DNA from: Alphaproteobacteria bacterium
GTDB lineage: Bacteria; Pseudomonadota; Alphaproteobacteria; Bin95
Assembly (NCBI GenBank): GCA_029978325.1
Contig: JAPOJR010000009.1
Location: 1-41,918, forward strand
Length of the DNA: 41,918 nucleotides
Direction: 5' to 3'
Shown: piece by piece, positions 16,814 through 28,071 of the stretch
Layout: each line of letters opens with the position of its first letter
Numbering within the stretch: position 1 is the first letter of the stretch
Translations under genes and position numbers: made by a program
The notes under the pieces: model-generated
The model's input: the letters and a program-made list of their open reading frames with translations, nothing else
Told to the model about the DNA's origin: nothing
Database searches by the model: none

Positions 16814-17607
16814 CAGTATCCGTGGTGCTGTGTGCCCACAATGAAGCGCACCAGATATTCGCGTGCTTGGACGCCGCCAAATGGGCGGACGAGATTGTCG
16901 TGGTTGCCGACCGCTGCACTGACGACACAGTCGCGTTGGCGCGGCGCTTTACCGACAAAATCGTTGAAGGCGCATGGCCGAACCAGGGAGAACGGCGCCA
17001 TGCCGGCATTGACCTCGCCACTGCCGACTGGATCCTGGAATTGGATGCTGATGAGCGCATCACGCCGCAGCTTGCCGCGGAAATCCAGGCACTGGACGCT
17101 GCCAATGCTGCGTTCGACTATGCGCTGATCCCGTTCGACAATTATGTTGGCGATACCTTGGTGCGCTATGGCTGGGGCGGCTCGTTCGGCTCCAGCGGCG
17201 TTATGCGCCTTTTCCGAAAAGGGGCCAAAACATGGGGTACTGCCCGGTCGCATCCTGGGGTTTCATTCCAGGGCAGGCGCGGCCCAAACCTCAAAGGGCG
17301 GATGATCCACTATGTCGATAAAGACATTACCGACATGATTGCCCGCCTGAATCGCTACACCACCAACCGAGCACGCGACCTAAGAGAACAGGGCGTACGC
17401 GGGTCGCTGCCAGGCGATGTCCGCCGCCTGTTCACCCGGTTCTTCAAATGCTATATCCAGCGCAAGGGGTATCGAGAGGGCGGCTACGGCCTGTTGATCG
17501 CAGTCATGGCTGCGCTGTTCCCACTGCTTTCGACGTTGAAAGCACGGCTCGAATCCGGTGAGGCCGGGCAGGCACAAGGCGCAAAGGAAATGCCGCCGCA
17601 AGGCTAA
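16810..17607 (+). CDS. Glycosyltransferase family 2, LPS core type (WaaE/KdtX-like)
   Basis: 265 aa. The GT-A opening VSVVLCAHNEAHQIFACLD (residues 3-21), a DRCTDDTV acidic site and ILELDADERI (DxD-type motif, about residues 76-85) define GT2. The middle GWGGSFGSSGVMRLFRKG and DITDMIARLNRYTTNRARDLRE are typical of LPS core beta-glucosyltransferases of the WaaE/LgtF type. A C-terminal hydrophobic stretch (YGLLIAVMAALFPLLSTL) likely attaches it to the membrane. It is translationally coupled to the GT9 gene. Confidence 0.86.
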   Translation: MTVSVVLCAHNEAHQIFACLDAAKWADEIVVVADRCTDDTVALARRFTDKIVEGAWPNQGERRHAGIDLATADWILELDADERITPQLAAEIQALDAANAAFDYALIPFDNYVGDTLVRYGWGGSFGSSGVMRLFRKGAKTWGTARSHPGVSFQGRRGPNLKGRMIHYVDKDITDMIARLNRYTTNRARDLREQGVRGSLPGDVRRLFTRFFKCYIQRKGYREGGYGLLIAVMAALFPLLSTLKARLESGEAGQAQGAKEMPPQG

Positions 17608-17636
17608 AGCAGAACTTAACGCGCGCTAGGCCGCAA

Positions 17637-17665
17637 TTGACTTACAGGCTGCCCAGTCCTATCTG
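17637..17665 (+). promoter_or_regulatory. Candidate sigma70 promoter for secA
   Basis: TTGACT (17637-17642), exactly 17 nt, TATCTG (17660-17665), in the 183-bp gap before secA. It leaves a leader of about 120 nt. Confidence 0.45.
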
Positions 17666-17790
17666 AGCCAGCATCCGCAATCGTGCCTCCGTGGCGCGAC
17701 ATGTGGGGCTGTTGGATGCTTCAGCGCAACGCTGGACATAGCCGCTGCTCCGGCAGTCTGCCTTCCCTGAAATTACCCACGAGGACCGCC

Positions 17791-20547
<2,757 letters not shown>

Positions 20548-20564
20548 CGCCAATCCGGTTTGCC

Positions 20565-20581
20565 CCGACCGGCCCGGTCGG
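20565..20581 (+). other. GC-rich hairpin CCGACCG-GCC-CGGTCGG after secA
   Basis: A perfect 7-bp stem with a 3-nt loop, 18 nt after the secA stop and just before the Fe-S protein gene. No T-tract follows, so it might attenuate transcription or protect RNA rather than terminate. Confidence 0.4.
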
Positions 20582-20614
20582 CTACCATGCCGCAAATCCA
20601 ATGGGAGACGCGGC

Positions 20615-21907
20615 ATGTCCGACCGTAGCGACGCCTTTATCGCATCCCTCGACCAGCGAGTCGGCGCCATTGCCGACGCCTGCACGGCCTGCGGCGCCTG
20701 TGCCGCTGTCTGCCCGACTCCCGCCATTGCCGGCATCGATAACAGCCAGCCAGAAAGCCTTACCTCCGGTGTGCGCGATATTCTGCGCAGTGGAGCTGGG
20801 CCAGAAGATGCAGAGACGTGGGCTCGCACCTGTTGCGGGTCGGGCCATTGCCTGACTGTCTGTCCGGAGGGGATCAATCCGCGCTTTATGCTGACGATGG
20901 CACGGCGAACGCTCACAAGGCGCAACGCGCCGGACGAGCGGCGGGCCACCGGCAAGGCCGCTTTCCAGAAGATGAGCCGTGGCGTGCGCGTGCTCTCGCG
21001 CTTGTCATTGCCACCGGACCTTTTGGCCAAACTCAGCCCGCGCTCGCACCCGGAGCGGGACGAGGCGCCGGACATGGTGTTCTATACAGGCTGCAACATG
21101 CTGAAGACGCCGCATATCGGGCTGCTCTGCCTGGATGTGCTGGAGAAGCTGAATGTGACCTACGAGGTCCAGGGCGGCCCCAGTGCCTGTTGCGGCATCC
21201 TGCCAGCTCGCCCAGGCGATACCGAGAATTCCGGCAGGCAGGCGTTCAACACCCTGGACAAGATGGCGGCCTCCAAGACCAGCCAAGTGCTATCTTGGTG
21301 CCCAACCTGCCAGATCCAGTTCGGCGAGACCATGATCCCCAGCTACCGAGAGGTCACTGGCTCCAGCCTAGACATGACCATGTTCCCGGTCTGGCTCGCC
21401 GGGCAATTGGATCGGTTGCGACCGATGATGACGCAACGGGTAGAGCGCCACGTCGCTCTCTATGAATTCGCCGGCGAGCTGGGCGTCAACGAGGCGGTGC
21501 GCGAGTTGCTGGCTGCTGTGCCGGGAGTGGAGGTCGTCGAGTTGCAGACCGCCAGCATCGGCTACAACGGCACGTCACTCGCCCCGCTCGGCCGGTACAA
21601 CGCCGAAACGACGGCGCGCGTGCTGGATGAGGCCGAGGCAGCGGGCGTCGATACGCTGCTCAGCATCTATCACGGCGAGCACCGCGAACTGGCCGGACAC
21701 GAGCCAAGGCGGTCGTTCCGCATCGCCAATTATATGGAACTGGTGGGCGAAAGCATGGGACTGGCCCGACCCGACCGGTTCAAAGAACTGCGTGCCATGG
21801 CTGACGCCGACGCCATTGTCGCGGCCTCAAAGGCAGAGATTGCAGCACACGGGCTCGATACGGAACTGGTCCGCGACGTTGTCGCAAAAGAGATGTTGGG
21901 CGGCTAG
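20615..21907 (+). CDS. Fe-S/CCG-domain oxidoreductase subunit (HdrC-HdrB/GlpC-like)
   Basis: 430 aa from ATG 20615 (MSDRSDAFIASLD) with GGGAG upstream. The N-terminus carries a canonical [4Fe-4S] set C23, C26, C29, C33 (CTACGACAAVCP). The second site reads TCCGSGHCLTVCPEG: C73 (plus C74), C79 and C83 with Ser at 76 where the second Cys would be. The C-terminal half has one CCG-type domain (YTGCNML and PSACCGIL, about residues 154-195) and then WCPTC, but no second CCG. Such proteins pass electrons between quinones or thiols and a flavoprotein. It converges on a TcuA-like flavoprotein, but opposite orientation leaves partnership unproven. Confidence 0.78.
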   Translation: MSDRSDAFIASLDQRVGAIADACTACGACAAVCPTPAIAGIDNSQPESLTSGVRDILRSGAGPEDAETWARTCCGSGHCLTVCPEGINPRFMLTMARRTLTRRNAPDERRATGKAAFQKMSRGVRVLSRLSLPPDLLAKLSPRSHPERDEAPDMVFYTGCNMLKTPHIGLLCLDVLEKLNVTYEVQGGPSACCGILPARPGDTENSGRQAFNTLDKMAASKTSQVLSWCPTCQIQFGETMIPSYREVTGSSLDMTMFPVWLAGQLDRLRPMMTQRVERHVALYEFAGELGVNEAVRELLAAVPGVEVVELQTASIGYNGTSLAPLGRYNAETTARVLDEAEAAGVDTLLSIYHGEHRELAGHEPRRSFRIANYMELVGESMGLARPDRFKELRAMADADAIVAASKAEIAAHGLDTELVRDVVAKEMLGG

Positions 21908-21988
21908 TTTCGCGGCTGCGCGCTTCTTTCAACGGTTGCGGATAGAGGAACGCGGCGACCTCAGTGTACTGGACCGGAGCCGCGACAG

Positions 21989-22018
21989 AAAAGGGCCGGA
22001 GCATCGCTGCGCCGGCCC
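21989..22018 (-). terminator. Intrinsic terminator for the TcuA-like gene
   Basis: Read on the minus strand, GGGCCGG and CCGGCCC arms (22018-22012 and 21999-21993) with an inner GC pair enclose a 6-nt loop and are followed by TTTTCTGT. It lies 46 bp past the flavoprotein stop. Confidence 0.6.
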
Positions 22019-22030
22019 TGTCCAGGATAG

Positions 22031-22053
22031 ACGGCCCTCTTTCCGAGGGCTGT
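22031..22053. other. Hairpin ACGGCCCTC-TTTCC-GAGGGCTGT between convergent genes
   Basis: A 9-bp stem with one G-T pair and a 5-nt loop, directly after the TcuA-like stop. No T-run on either strand. It may help 3' end stability alongside the adjacent terminator. Confidence 0.4.
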
Positions 22054-22064
22054 GGTAACCGAGC

Positions 22065-23564
22065 CTAGCTGTTGCCGACCGCAGCCTTACCGGCGCTCTC
22101 GCCAGCAATCTTGCCAAACACTGCGCCGGCCATCAGGCCGGTGCCGCCCGGATAGTTGAACCAGAACAGGCCGCCGACATTCTCACCCGCCGCATAGAGG
22201 CCCGGGATTTCCACTTCCTCCGTGTCCATTGCCTGGCCTTTGGTGTTGATGCGGATACCGCCGAAGGTAAAGGTGACGCCACACGTAGTCTGGTAGGCCT
22301 CGAACGGGGCTTCGTCGATGGTGTTGGCCCAGTTGGTCTTATCGACGGCCAAGCCCTCGGTGCAACGCCCGTCCTTGATGTTGGGGTTGTAGGGGATGTC
22401 CTGGCGAACCGCAGCGTTGTAGGCCTTGATCTCACGCAGGAACTGCTTGCCGTCGACGCCTTCCAGCTTTTCCGCCAGTTCTTCCAGGGTGTTGGCGCGG
22501 ACCTTGGTCACCTGGCGGATGCGGTATTCGTCGCGCAGCGCCGGGATGATCTTGTTGTCGAACACCTGCCAGGCCATCTGCTTCGGCTGCTCCAGGATGA
22601 TGCGGCCGTATTTGGCGTAGGTGTAGTTGCGGAAGTCGTAACCTTCATCGACAAAGCGCTTGCCGTCGGCGTTGATCATCACGCCCCAGGGATAGGAGTG
22701 CTTCTGGAAGTTGTCGCCAACGTCCAAGTCGCCGAATTCCGGCGCGTTGTAGTCCCAGCCGACCGCGTGGCAGCCGCTCCAATTGCCATAGGGGCGGGCG
22801 CCGGCGGCCAGCGCCATGTTGATGCCGTCGCCGGTGTTGAAGCGGGTGCCGCGCACCTTGGCCAAATCCCAGCCTGGGCCCAGATAGCGGGTGCGCATCT
22901 CCGGATTCGCCTGGAAGCCGCCGGCGGCCATCACCACGGCGCGGGCAGCGATGGAGATGGTCTTACCCTCCTCACGCAGACGGACGCGGGCACCGTGCAC
23001 GCCTTCGTCATCATGGATCAAAGAGGTGGCGCGGGCGCCGTACATCACCTTGATGTCGTTCTTGGCGCAGGCTTCGGTCAACGCCTCAACCAGTCCGGGG
23101 CCGCCGCCCCATGCAGAGACCACTAGGCCGCCCCAGAACTTGAACTTGCCGTCGATCTTGAACGCCTGCTTGCCATAAATTGGCAGGAAGCGCACGCCCT
23201 TGCCGCGCATCCATTTCATCGTATCGAGCGAGCGGGTCACCAGCAACTCGCACATGTCAGGGTCGGTCTTGTACTCGGTCAGACGGCCCATGTCGTCGTA
23301 GAACTGGTCTTCGGTGTAGGTGCCGAAGTCGGTCATAGCGACTTCATCGTCCGAAAGATCGGGGCACAGCGCGCGGATATCGTCTACGCCGTTGAACACA
23401 GTCCGGATGTTGCCTGCGGTAAAGGCCGAGTTGCCGCCGGCCTCCTCTTTCGGCGCGCGCTCCAACACCAGAACGCTTGCACCCTGCTCGCGAGCTGAGA
23501 GGGCGGCACACATCGCAGCGTTCCCACCGCCAATAACAAGCACATCCGTCGTGATTTCTGCCAT
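22065..23564 (-). CDS. FAD-dependent tricarballylate dehydrogenase-like flavoprotein
   Basis: 499 aa from ATG 23564 (MAEITTDVLVIGGGNAAMCA), where homologues begin; the longer ORF upstream is not conserved. The FAD dinucleotide site is VLVIGGGNAAMCAALSARE (about residues 8-26), with RAPKEEAGGNSAFTAGNIR next and the C-terminal FAD block PGLYAAGENVGGLFWFNYPGGTGLMAGAVFG. This layout is the TcuA/fumarate-reductase-like family, which oxidises tricarballylate to cis-aconitate in Salmonella. The substrate here may differ, since tcuC-type transport genes are absent. An electron acceptor such as the convergent Fe-S protein would be needed. Confidence 0.8.
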   Translation of the reverse strand: MAEITTDVLVIGGGNAAMCAALSAREQGASVLVLERAPKEEAGGNSAFTAGNIRTVFNGVDDIRALCPDLSDDEVAMTDFGTYTEDQFYDDMGRLTEYKTDPDMCELLVTRSLDTMKWMRGKGVRFLPIYGKQAFKIDGKFKFWGGLVVSAWGGGPGLVEALTEACAKNDIKVMYGARATSLIHDDEGVHGARVRLREEGKTISIAARAVVMAAGGFQANPEMRTRYLGPGWDLAKVRGTRFNTGDGINMALAAGARPYGNWSGCHAVGWDYNAPEFGDLDVGDNFQKHSYPWGVMINADGKRFVDEGYDFRNYTYAKYGRIILEQPKQMAWQVFDNKIIPALRDEYRIRQVTKVRANTLEELAEKLEGVDGKQFLREIKAYNAAVRQDIPYNPNIKDGRCTEGLAVDKTNWANTIDEAPFEAYQTTCGVTFTFGGIRINTKGQAMDTEEVEIPGLYAAGENVGGLFWFNYPGGTGLMAGAVFGKIAGESAGKAAVGNS

Positions 23565-23630
23565 TTTTACGTGTCTTTCTGTATCGACTGTAACATTCGG
23601 CCCGCTTATACCGTCAACGAGGGCGATTAG

Positions 23631-23674
23631 TCGAGATTGATCGTTCATCGTGGACATGTGGTCGATTTGATCGA
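23631..23674. promoter_or_regulatory. Two copies of TCGA-N-TTGATCG in divergent gap
   Basis: TCGAGATTGATCG (23631-23643) and TCGATTTGATCG (23662-23673, part of the perfect palindrome TCGAT-TTG-ATCGA, 23662-23674). The copies start 31 bp apart, about three helical turns, in the 151-bp region between the flavoprotein and the Sel1-like gene. This suggests an operator for a dimeric regulator. Confidence 0.4.
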
Positions 23675-23715
23675 ACAATGAATGTGCGATGCAGGCAACT
23701 GGTGAGAGATAGACG

Positions 23716-25296
23716 ATGCGTACCATTCTTTTTGCTGCAGTGAGCGCGGTGGCTTTCACGTCAGGCCCAGCCGCCCTGGCGGGAGGCGACCCTCGCCCCG
23801 CATTGTGGGAGTTCATTTCGGTCGAGCGTTATGTTCAGGCTCTGATGCAAGTCGGCGCCATGGCGTTGCGTGAACAAGTCGATTTCACCTACACGGACAT
23901 TTCCAGCGATTTCCTGTCATCGACGATTGCAATACACGGCCTAAAAATCTATCCGGAGGTTCCGTGGCCTGCTGAAACGCCGTGCGTGGTATCAGCCGAA
24001 CGGGCATCCATTGCAGGATCGAACCCGGCGCAGTGGGATACAATGCGGGTTCGCCTGGCGCTATATGGCGCCACCGCATCGCCTAGTTGCGCTATGCCAG
24101 AACTCAGCCAGCAATTGGCTGCAACGGGCACCCAGCAGATAGTGCTCGACCGTTTCGAGGTCGAACTCACTTATACCGTCGGCCCAGGGCGCCTGCTCGT
24201 CAGCACCCAAATGGGCCTTGCGGAATTGGCCGCTGTCAATGTCAACCTGGATTTTGAGTATTTTGCGGTCAAGCAACAAGATGTTGCCGCCATGTTGTCG
24301 TCGGCATCGGTATCCATCGAAGATTTGGGGCTTTGGCAAAAGATCAAACCGATCCTGCCGCCGTCGATGACCGATCCAAACAACGCTGCCCAAATCGTCC
24401 AGGGCGGCCTGAAAGATGCGTTAAGCTCGGCTGGGCCTGGCCCAAATCGCCCGCAGGCCTTGCCGCCAGAGCAACAGGAATTCGTAGACTCTTTGGCGCG
24501 CGAGATCCGCCGCTTTGTCACCCAGCCGGGGACCATCGCCATTGACGTCAGGCCGGCGCAGCCCGTGTATCTCAACGCTGAAATTGCGGAAGATCTCCCA
24601 CACCTTGTCAGCGTTCTGCGCCCCAAAGTGTCCAATGGCGTCGCCAGCCGCACGGCTTTGATCAATGCCGCAAAGTTGAAAGCGGCTCTGGTCGCGCCGC
24701 AAATGCTGGACACCGCCGAACGACGCAGCATCGGAATGGCGTTGTTGAATGGCGTCGGCGCGCCAAAATCGCCCGCCACCGGCCGGACATTGCTTAAGCC
24801 GATGGCGGAAGCAGGCGACGGGCCCGCGGCCATGGCCATCGCCCAGGATTTGATGGCCGAGGCTCCCGCAGCCGCCTATCGGCTGGTCCTGAAGGCGGCT
24901 GAAAATAGGACCGATGGCGCTGCACGCTTGTTGGACACCTTGGAACAGCAATTGACCACCGCCGAGGTTCTTGGGCTCCAAGCAGAGAATTTGCCAGAGC
25001 CGGACGAGGCTGGGTTTGCGTCGATTTCAGCCATGCGCCAGCTAGCTGTTGCGCATCTCAGTGGTTTGGGAAGCCAACGCAGCTACCGCCGCGCGCTATT
25101 CTGGGCCTCCATGGCCGCAGCGACTGGCGACGCCTCCGCTGCCCAGGTGATCAACGACATTGAAGACCGGATGCGCTTCCGCGGCGAAGCGGCGGCGGCT
25201 GCCTGGCGGAGCGAAGCGGACGCAGCCGGAGCGGAAGCGCTGGAGGCTTGGCTATCGAAAGGCCTGGCCGCCAAACTGTCCGTCCGGCAACAATAG
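23716..25296 (+). CDS. Secreted protein of unknown function with Sel1-like C-terminal repeats
   Basis: 526 aa. Signal peptide at residues 1-22 (MRTILFAAVSAVAFTSGPAALA). Residues 25-330 show no recognised family and alternate beta-like segments (FTYTDISSDFLSSTIAIHGL, VLDRFEVELTYTVG). Residues about 340-390 and 435-480 look like Sel1/TPR-type repeats: RRSIGMALLNGVGAPKSPAT, AEAGDGPAAMAIAQDLM, and VAHLSGLGSQRSYRRALFWA then ATGDASAAQVI. Sel1 repeats mediate protein-protein contact. It likely acts in the periplasm as a scaffold, but no partner is evident. It is divergent from the flavoprotein and convergent with an LLM gene. Confidence 0.65.
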   Translation: MRTILFAAVSAVAFTSGPAALAGGDPRPALWEFISVERYVQALMQVGAMALREQVDFTYTDISSDFLSSTIAIHGLKIYPEVPWPAETPCVVSAERASIAGSNPAQWDTMRVRLALYGATASPSCAMPELSQQLAATGTQQIVLDRFEVELTYTVGPGRLLVSTQMGLAELAAVNVNLDFEYFAVKQQDVAAMLSSASVSIEDLGLWQKIKPILPPSMTDPNNAAQIVQGGLKDALSSAGPGPNRPQALPPEQQEFVDSLAREIRRFVTQPGTIAIDVRPAQPVYLNAEIAEDLPHLVSVLRPKVSNGVASRTALINAAKLKAALVAPQMLDTAERRSIGMALLNGVGAPKSPATGRTLLKPMAEAGDGPAAMAIAQDLMAEAPAAAYRLVLKAAENRTDGAARLLDTLEQQLTTAEVLGLQAENLPEPDEAGFASISAMRQLAVAHLSGLGSQRSYRRALFWASMAAATGDASAAQVINDIEDRMRFRGEAAAAAWRSEADAAGAEALEAWLSKGLAAKLSVRQQ

Positions 25297-25305
25297 GCAA
25301 CGCGC

Positions 25306-26352
25306 CTACGCGGCCTTCTCAAGGCTGTTCGCCAGGTCCATGACCTGTTCCAACAGGGCAATCCGGTCTGGCGTCGGCAGCTTCTCGTCGCCTCGGATGC
25401 TGAGCGCATTGACGCCAACTGATTGATACTTAGCAAAGCGTTCGCGTATCATGTCCGGCGTCCCGACGGCCTGGAATTGCGTCACCATCGCATCCGGCAC
25501 CCGCTTTGCCGCTTCCTCGCGCTTGCCCTGCTTCCACAGCGCCTGGATCGCCAACGCATCGTCCTGATAGCCGGCGCGCTGGAACGCCTCGTTGTAGAAA
25601 TTGGTCTGCTTCGAGCCCATGGCCCCCATCTGGAAGGCAACGCCCATGCGCTTGCTGTCGATCAATTCCTCGACATTGTCGCCGAGCGTAACGCTGACAG
25701 TCGCGCAAATGTCGATGTCGCGCAGAGTCCGGCCGGCAGACTTGGCGCCCTTGGCGATGTAATCCAGGTGTGCCCCCGGATGATCCGGCGAGAAGCTGGT
25801 GCCGAGCCAGCCATCCGCTGCGGCCCCGGTGAATTCCAGCGCTTTCGGCCCCAAGGTCGCCAGATAGATCGGGATCGGACAGGGCGGGAATTCCAGACGC
25901 AACGCCTTGCCCTCGCCACCTGGACGCGGCAGTTGGAAAATCTCACCATCGTACTGGATTTTCTCGGCGCGGAACGCCATGCGGCAGATATCGACCGTCT
26001 CGCGCAAGCGCGTCAGCGGCTTGGCGAACGAGACGCCCTGTAGCCCCTCCACCACCTGCGGTCCACTCACGCCGAGGCCAAGCTTGAACCGCCCGCCCGA
26101 AATATCCCACAGCGACAAGGCCGTCATAGCCGTCATAGAAGGGGTGCGGGCGCTGATCTGCATGATAGCGGTGCCGATGTGAATGCGCTCGGTCTTGGCG
26201 GCCATATAGGCCAGGCTGGTGCAGGCATCATGCGCCCAGGCCTCTGCCGACCAGACACAATCGACGCCCAAACGATCCGCCGCCTGGACGTATTCGACCG
26301 CGCCCTTGATGTCTCGGCTGGAGTGGCTGCCGATGCCGATGGAGATGCGCAT
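25306..26352 (-). CDS. LLM-class flavin/F420-dependent oxidoreductase
   Basis: 348 aa. The N-terminus MRISIGIGSHSSRDIKGAVE, AAKTERIHIGTAIMQISARTPSMTAM (about residues 51-76) and DISGGRFKLGLGVSGPQVVEG are typical of the MER-like F420-dependent branch. The C-terminal VGTPDMIRERFAKYQSVGVNALSI is also usual. Cofactor (FMN or F420) and substrate cannot be told from sequence alone. It follows an acyl-CoA ligase by 56 nt and an acyl-CoA dehydrogenase further upstream on the same strand, so it may act on an acyl-CoA derived from that pathway. Confidence 0.87.
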   Translation of the reverse strand: MRISIGIGSHSSRDIKGAVEYVQAADRLGVDCVWSAEAWAHDACTSLAYMAAKTERIHIGTAIMQISARTPSMTAMTALSLWDISGGRFKLGLGVSGPQVVEGLQGVSFAKPLTRLRETVDICRMAFRAEKIQYDGEIFQLPRPGGEGKALRLEFPPCPIPIYLATLGPKALEFTGAAADGWLGTSFSPDHPGAHLDYIAKGAKSAGRTLRDIDICATVSVTLGDNVEELIDSKRMGVAFQMGAMGSKQTNFYNEAFQRAGYQDDALAIQALWKQGKREEAAKRVPDAMVTQFQAVGTPDMIRERFAKYQSVGVNALSIRGDEKLPTPDRIALLEQVMDLANSLEKAA

Positions 26353-26408
26353 GGTTCGGGTTCCTCAGTTTTTGGTTGGTGTCACGGAATCGCGGCGGTC
26401 AACAGGCG

Positions 26409-28064
26409 TCATCCAAAGCGTTCGCTTTTCAACCGGATGCCATGGGCTTCGCGGTCCCAGGTGTCGTTGGTGACGCCCTGGGCGCGCAGTTCATGCTTCA
26501 TCACCTTGGCCGTCGGCGTCTTCGGCAGGTCGTCCATGATGCGCAGATAGCGCGGCACCATGAAATAGGCCATGCGCGGAGTGAGAAAGTCGATCATCTC
26601 CGCCGGATCAATGCTGGCATCCGGCTGGGCTGAGAGACAGAGCATGACCTCGTCCTCCCCCATGTCGCTGGGAACGGCGATGGCGGCGGCCTCGCGCACG
26701 GCGGGGTGGGCGAGCGCTTCCATCTCCACCTCCAGCGAGGAGATGTTCTCACCGCGCCGGCGGATCGCGTCCTTCATGCGGTCGACGAAGTAGAAATAGC
26801 CGTCCGCGTCTTGCGTGAACGCGTCGCCGGTGTGGAACCAGCCGTTGCGCCAGGCCTTCGCCGTCGCCTCCGGGTTCTTGTAGTAGCCAGAGTTCATGCC
26901 CCACGGCCGGTCGGTGCGTATCATCATCTCGCCGACCTGGCCGATGGGCACCTCGCAGTCGTTCTCGTCCACCAGCCGCACCTCGACACCGGGCCGGGCG
27001 AGGCCGCAGGTGCCGCGCTTCTCCGGGTTCGCCTCGGAAACGATGGGGGTGGAGATCTCCGTCATGTTGAAGATGGTGTAGACATCCAGGCCGAAGCGCT
27101 GGCTGAACGCAGGAATATCACCGGAGAGCGGCACCATGAAGGCGAGACGGAGCGGGTGGTCGGCGTCCTTCGGCGAGGGCGGTTCTTTCGCCAGGAACGT
27201 CGCCATCGCGCCCAGCAGGAAGGCGGCGGTGCAGTCCATGCGGCGCACCGAATCCCAATAGGTGCGGGTATCGAAGCGCTCGCAGAAACCGATGGAACCG
27301 CCGCGGCAGAGCATCACGTACATCGTGCCCATGCCGCCGATATGGAACATCGGGAAGTTCATCAGCCAGCGGTCCTCACCCGTCACCATGTGCCAAGTTT
27401 CGGGGCCGGCGTTGGTGTAGATGTGCAGGTAGGACGCCAGCACGCCCTTGCTGGGGCCGGTCGTGCCGGAGGTGAAGACGATCGCGAACGGGTCCCAGGG
27501 CTCGATGGTGCGCTCCAGCGGGGCGAGCGTGCCCTCGGTTGGGTAGAGCATATCCTCGAAGCGCTGGGTCGGCAGCGGCGTTTCGGCGGCTCCGCCGACG
27601 GTGATGACCTGCTCCAGGCTGGCGAGATTGACGTCGCCGAGGCGCTCGCAAAGGTCCTTGTGAATGATGGCCAGCTTCGCATCCGAGACGTTGATGACAT
27701 GGGCCAGCAGGTTGCCGCGGTAGGCGGTGTTGATCGGCACGTAGACGCCGCCCAGGTAGTTGATGGCGAAGAAGGCCAGCGCGTGCTCGCGGCTGTTCGG
27801 CGTCCAGACCAGCACGTGTTCGCCCTGCTCCACGCCCAGTTGCTGGAGGCCGAGGGTGACCTGGACGACGCGGTCCTTGAACGCGCTGTAGGTCCATTCC
27901 TCCCCGCCGGTCGGGTGGTCCGGGTCGTCGAACTTCAGGAACACCTTGTCCGGCTGCTCCGCCGCCCAGCGGTCGATCAGATAGCGGGTGACGACCTTGT
28001 TGCGGGCGGGAATGCGGCTGTCCGTGGTTTCCGGCGTCCAGGGGCTTTCGGCGATTTGGATCAT
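26409..28064 (-). CDS. Acyl-CoA synthetase (AMP-forming)
   Basis: 551 aa from ATG 28064 (MIQIAESPWTPETTDSRIPARN); the longer ORF runs back into the upstream dehydrogenase gene. The ANL-superfamily phosphate-binding loop is IVFTSGTTGPSKGVL (about residues 178-192), followed by FNMTEISTP and GWFHTGDAFTQDADGYFYFVDRMKD. The catalytic Lys lies near the end in TPTAKVMKHELR. The family makes acyl-AMP then acyl-CoA; substrate is likely a fatty or aromatic acid. It starts 7 nt after the acyl-CoA dehydrogenase stop, so the two are surely cotranscribed. Confidence 0.9.
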   Translation of the reverse strand: MIQIAESPWTPETTDSRIPARNKVVTRYLIDRWAAEQPDKVFLKFDDPDHPTGGEEWTYSAFKDRVVQVTLGLQQLGVEQGEHVLVWTPNSREHALAFFAINYLGGVYVPINTAYRGNLLAHVINVSDAKLAIIHKDLCERLGDVNLASLEQVITVGGAAETPLPTQRFEDMLYPTEGTLAPLERTIEPWDPFAIVFTSGTTGPSKGVLASYLHIYTNAGPETWHMVTGEDRWLMNFPMFHIGGMGTMYVMLCRGGSIGFCERFDTRTYWDSVRRMDCTAAFLLGAMATFLAKEPPSPKDADHPLRLAFMVPLSGDIPAFSQRFGLDVYTIFNMTEISTPIVSEANPEKRGTCGLARPGVEVRLVDENDCEVPIGQVGEMMIRTDRPWGMNSGYYKNPEATAKAWRNGWFHTGDAFTQDADGYFYFVDRMKDAIRRRGENISSLEVEMEALAHPAVREAAAIAVPSDMGEDEVMLCLSAQPDASIDPAEMIDFLTPRMAYFMVPRYLRIMDDLPKTPTAKVMKHELRAQGVTNDTWDREAHGIRLKSERFG

Positions 28065-28071
28065 GGGGGCT

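Noticed and set aside
20565..20581. Hairpin after secA as an intrinsic terminator
   Set aside because: No T-tract on the plus strand.
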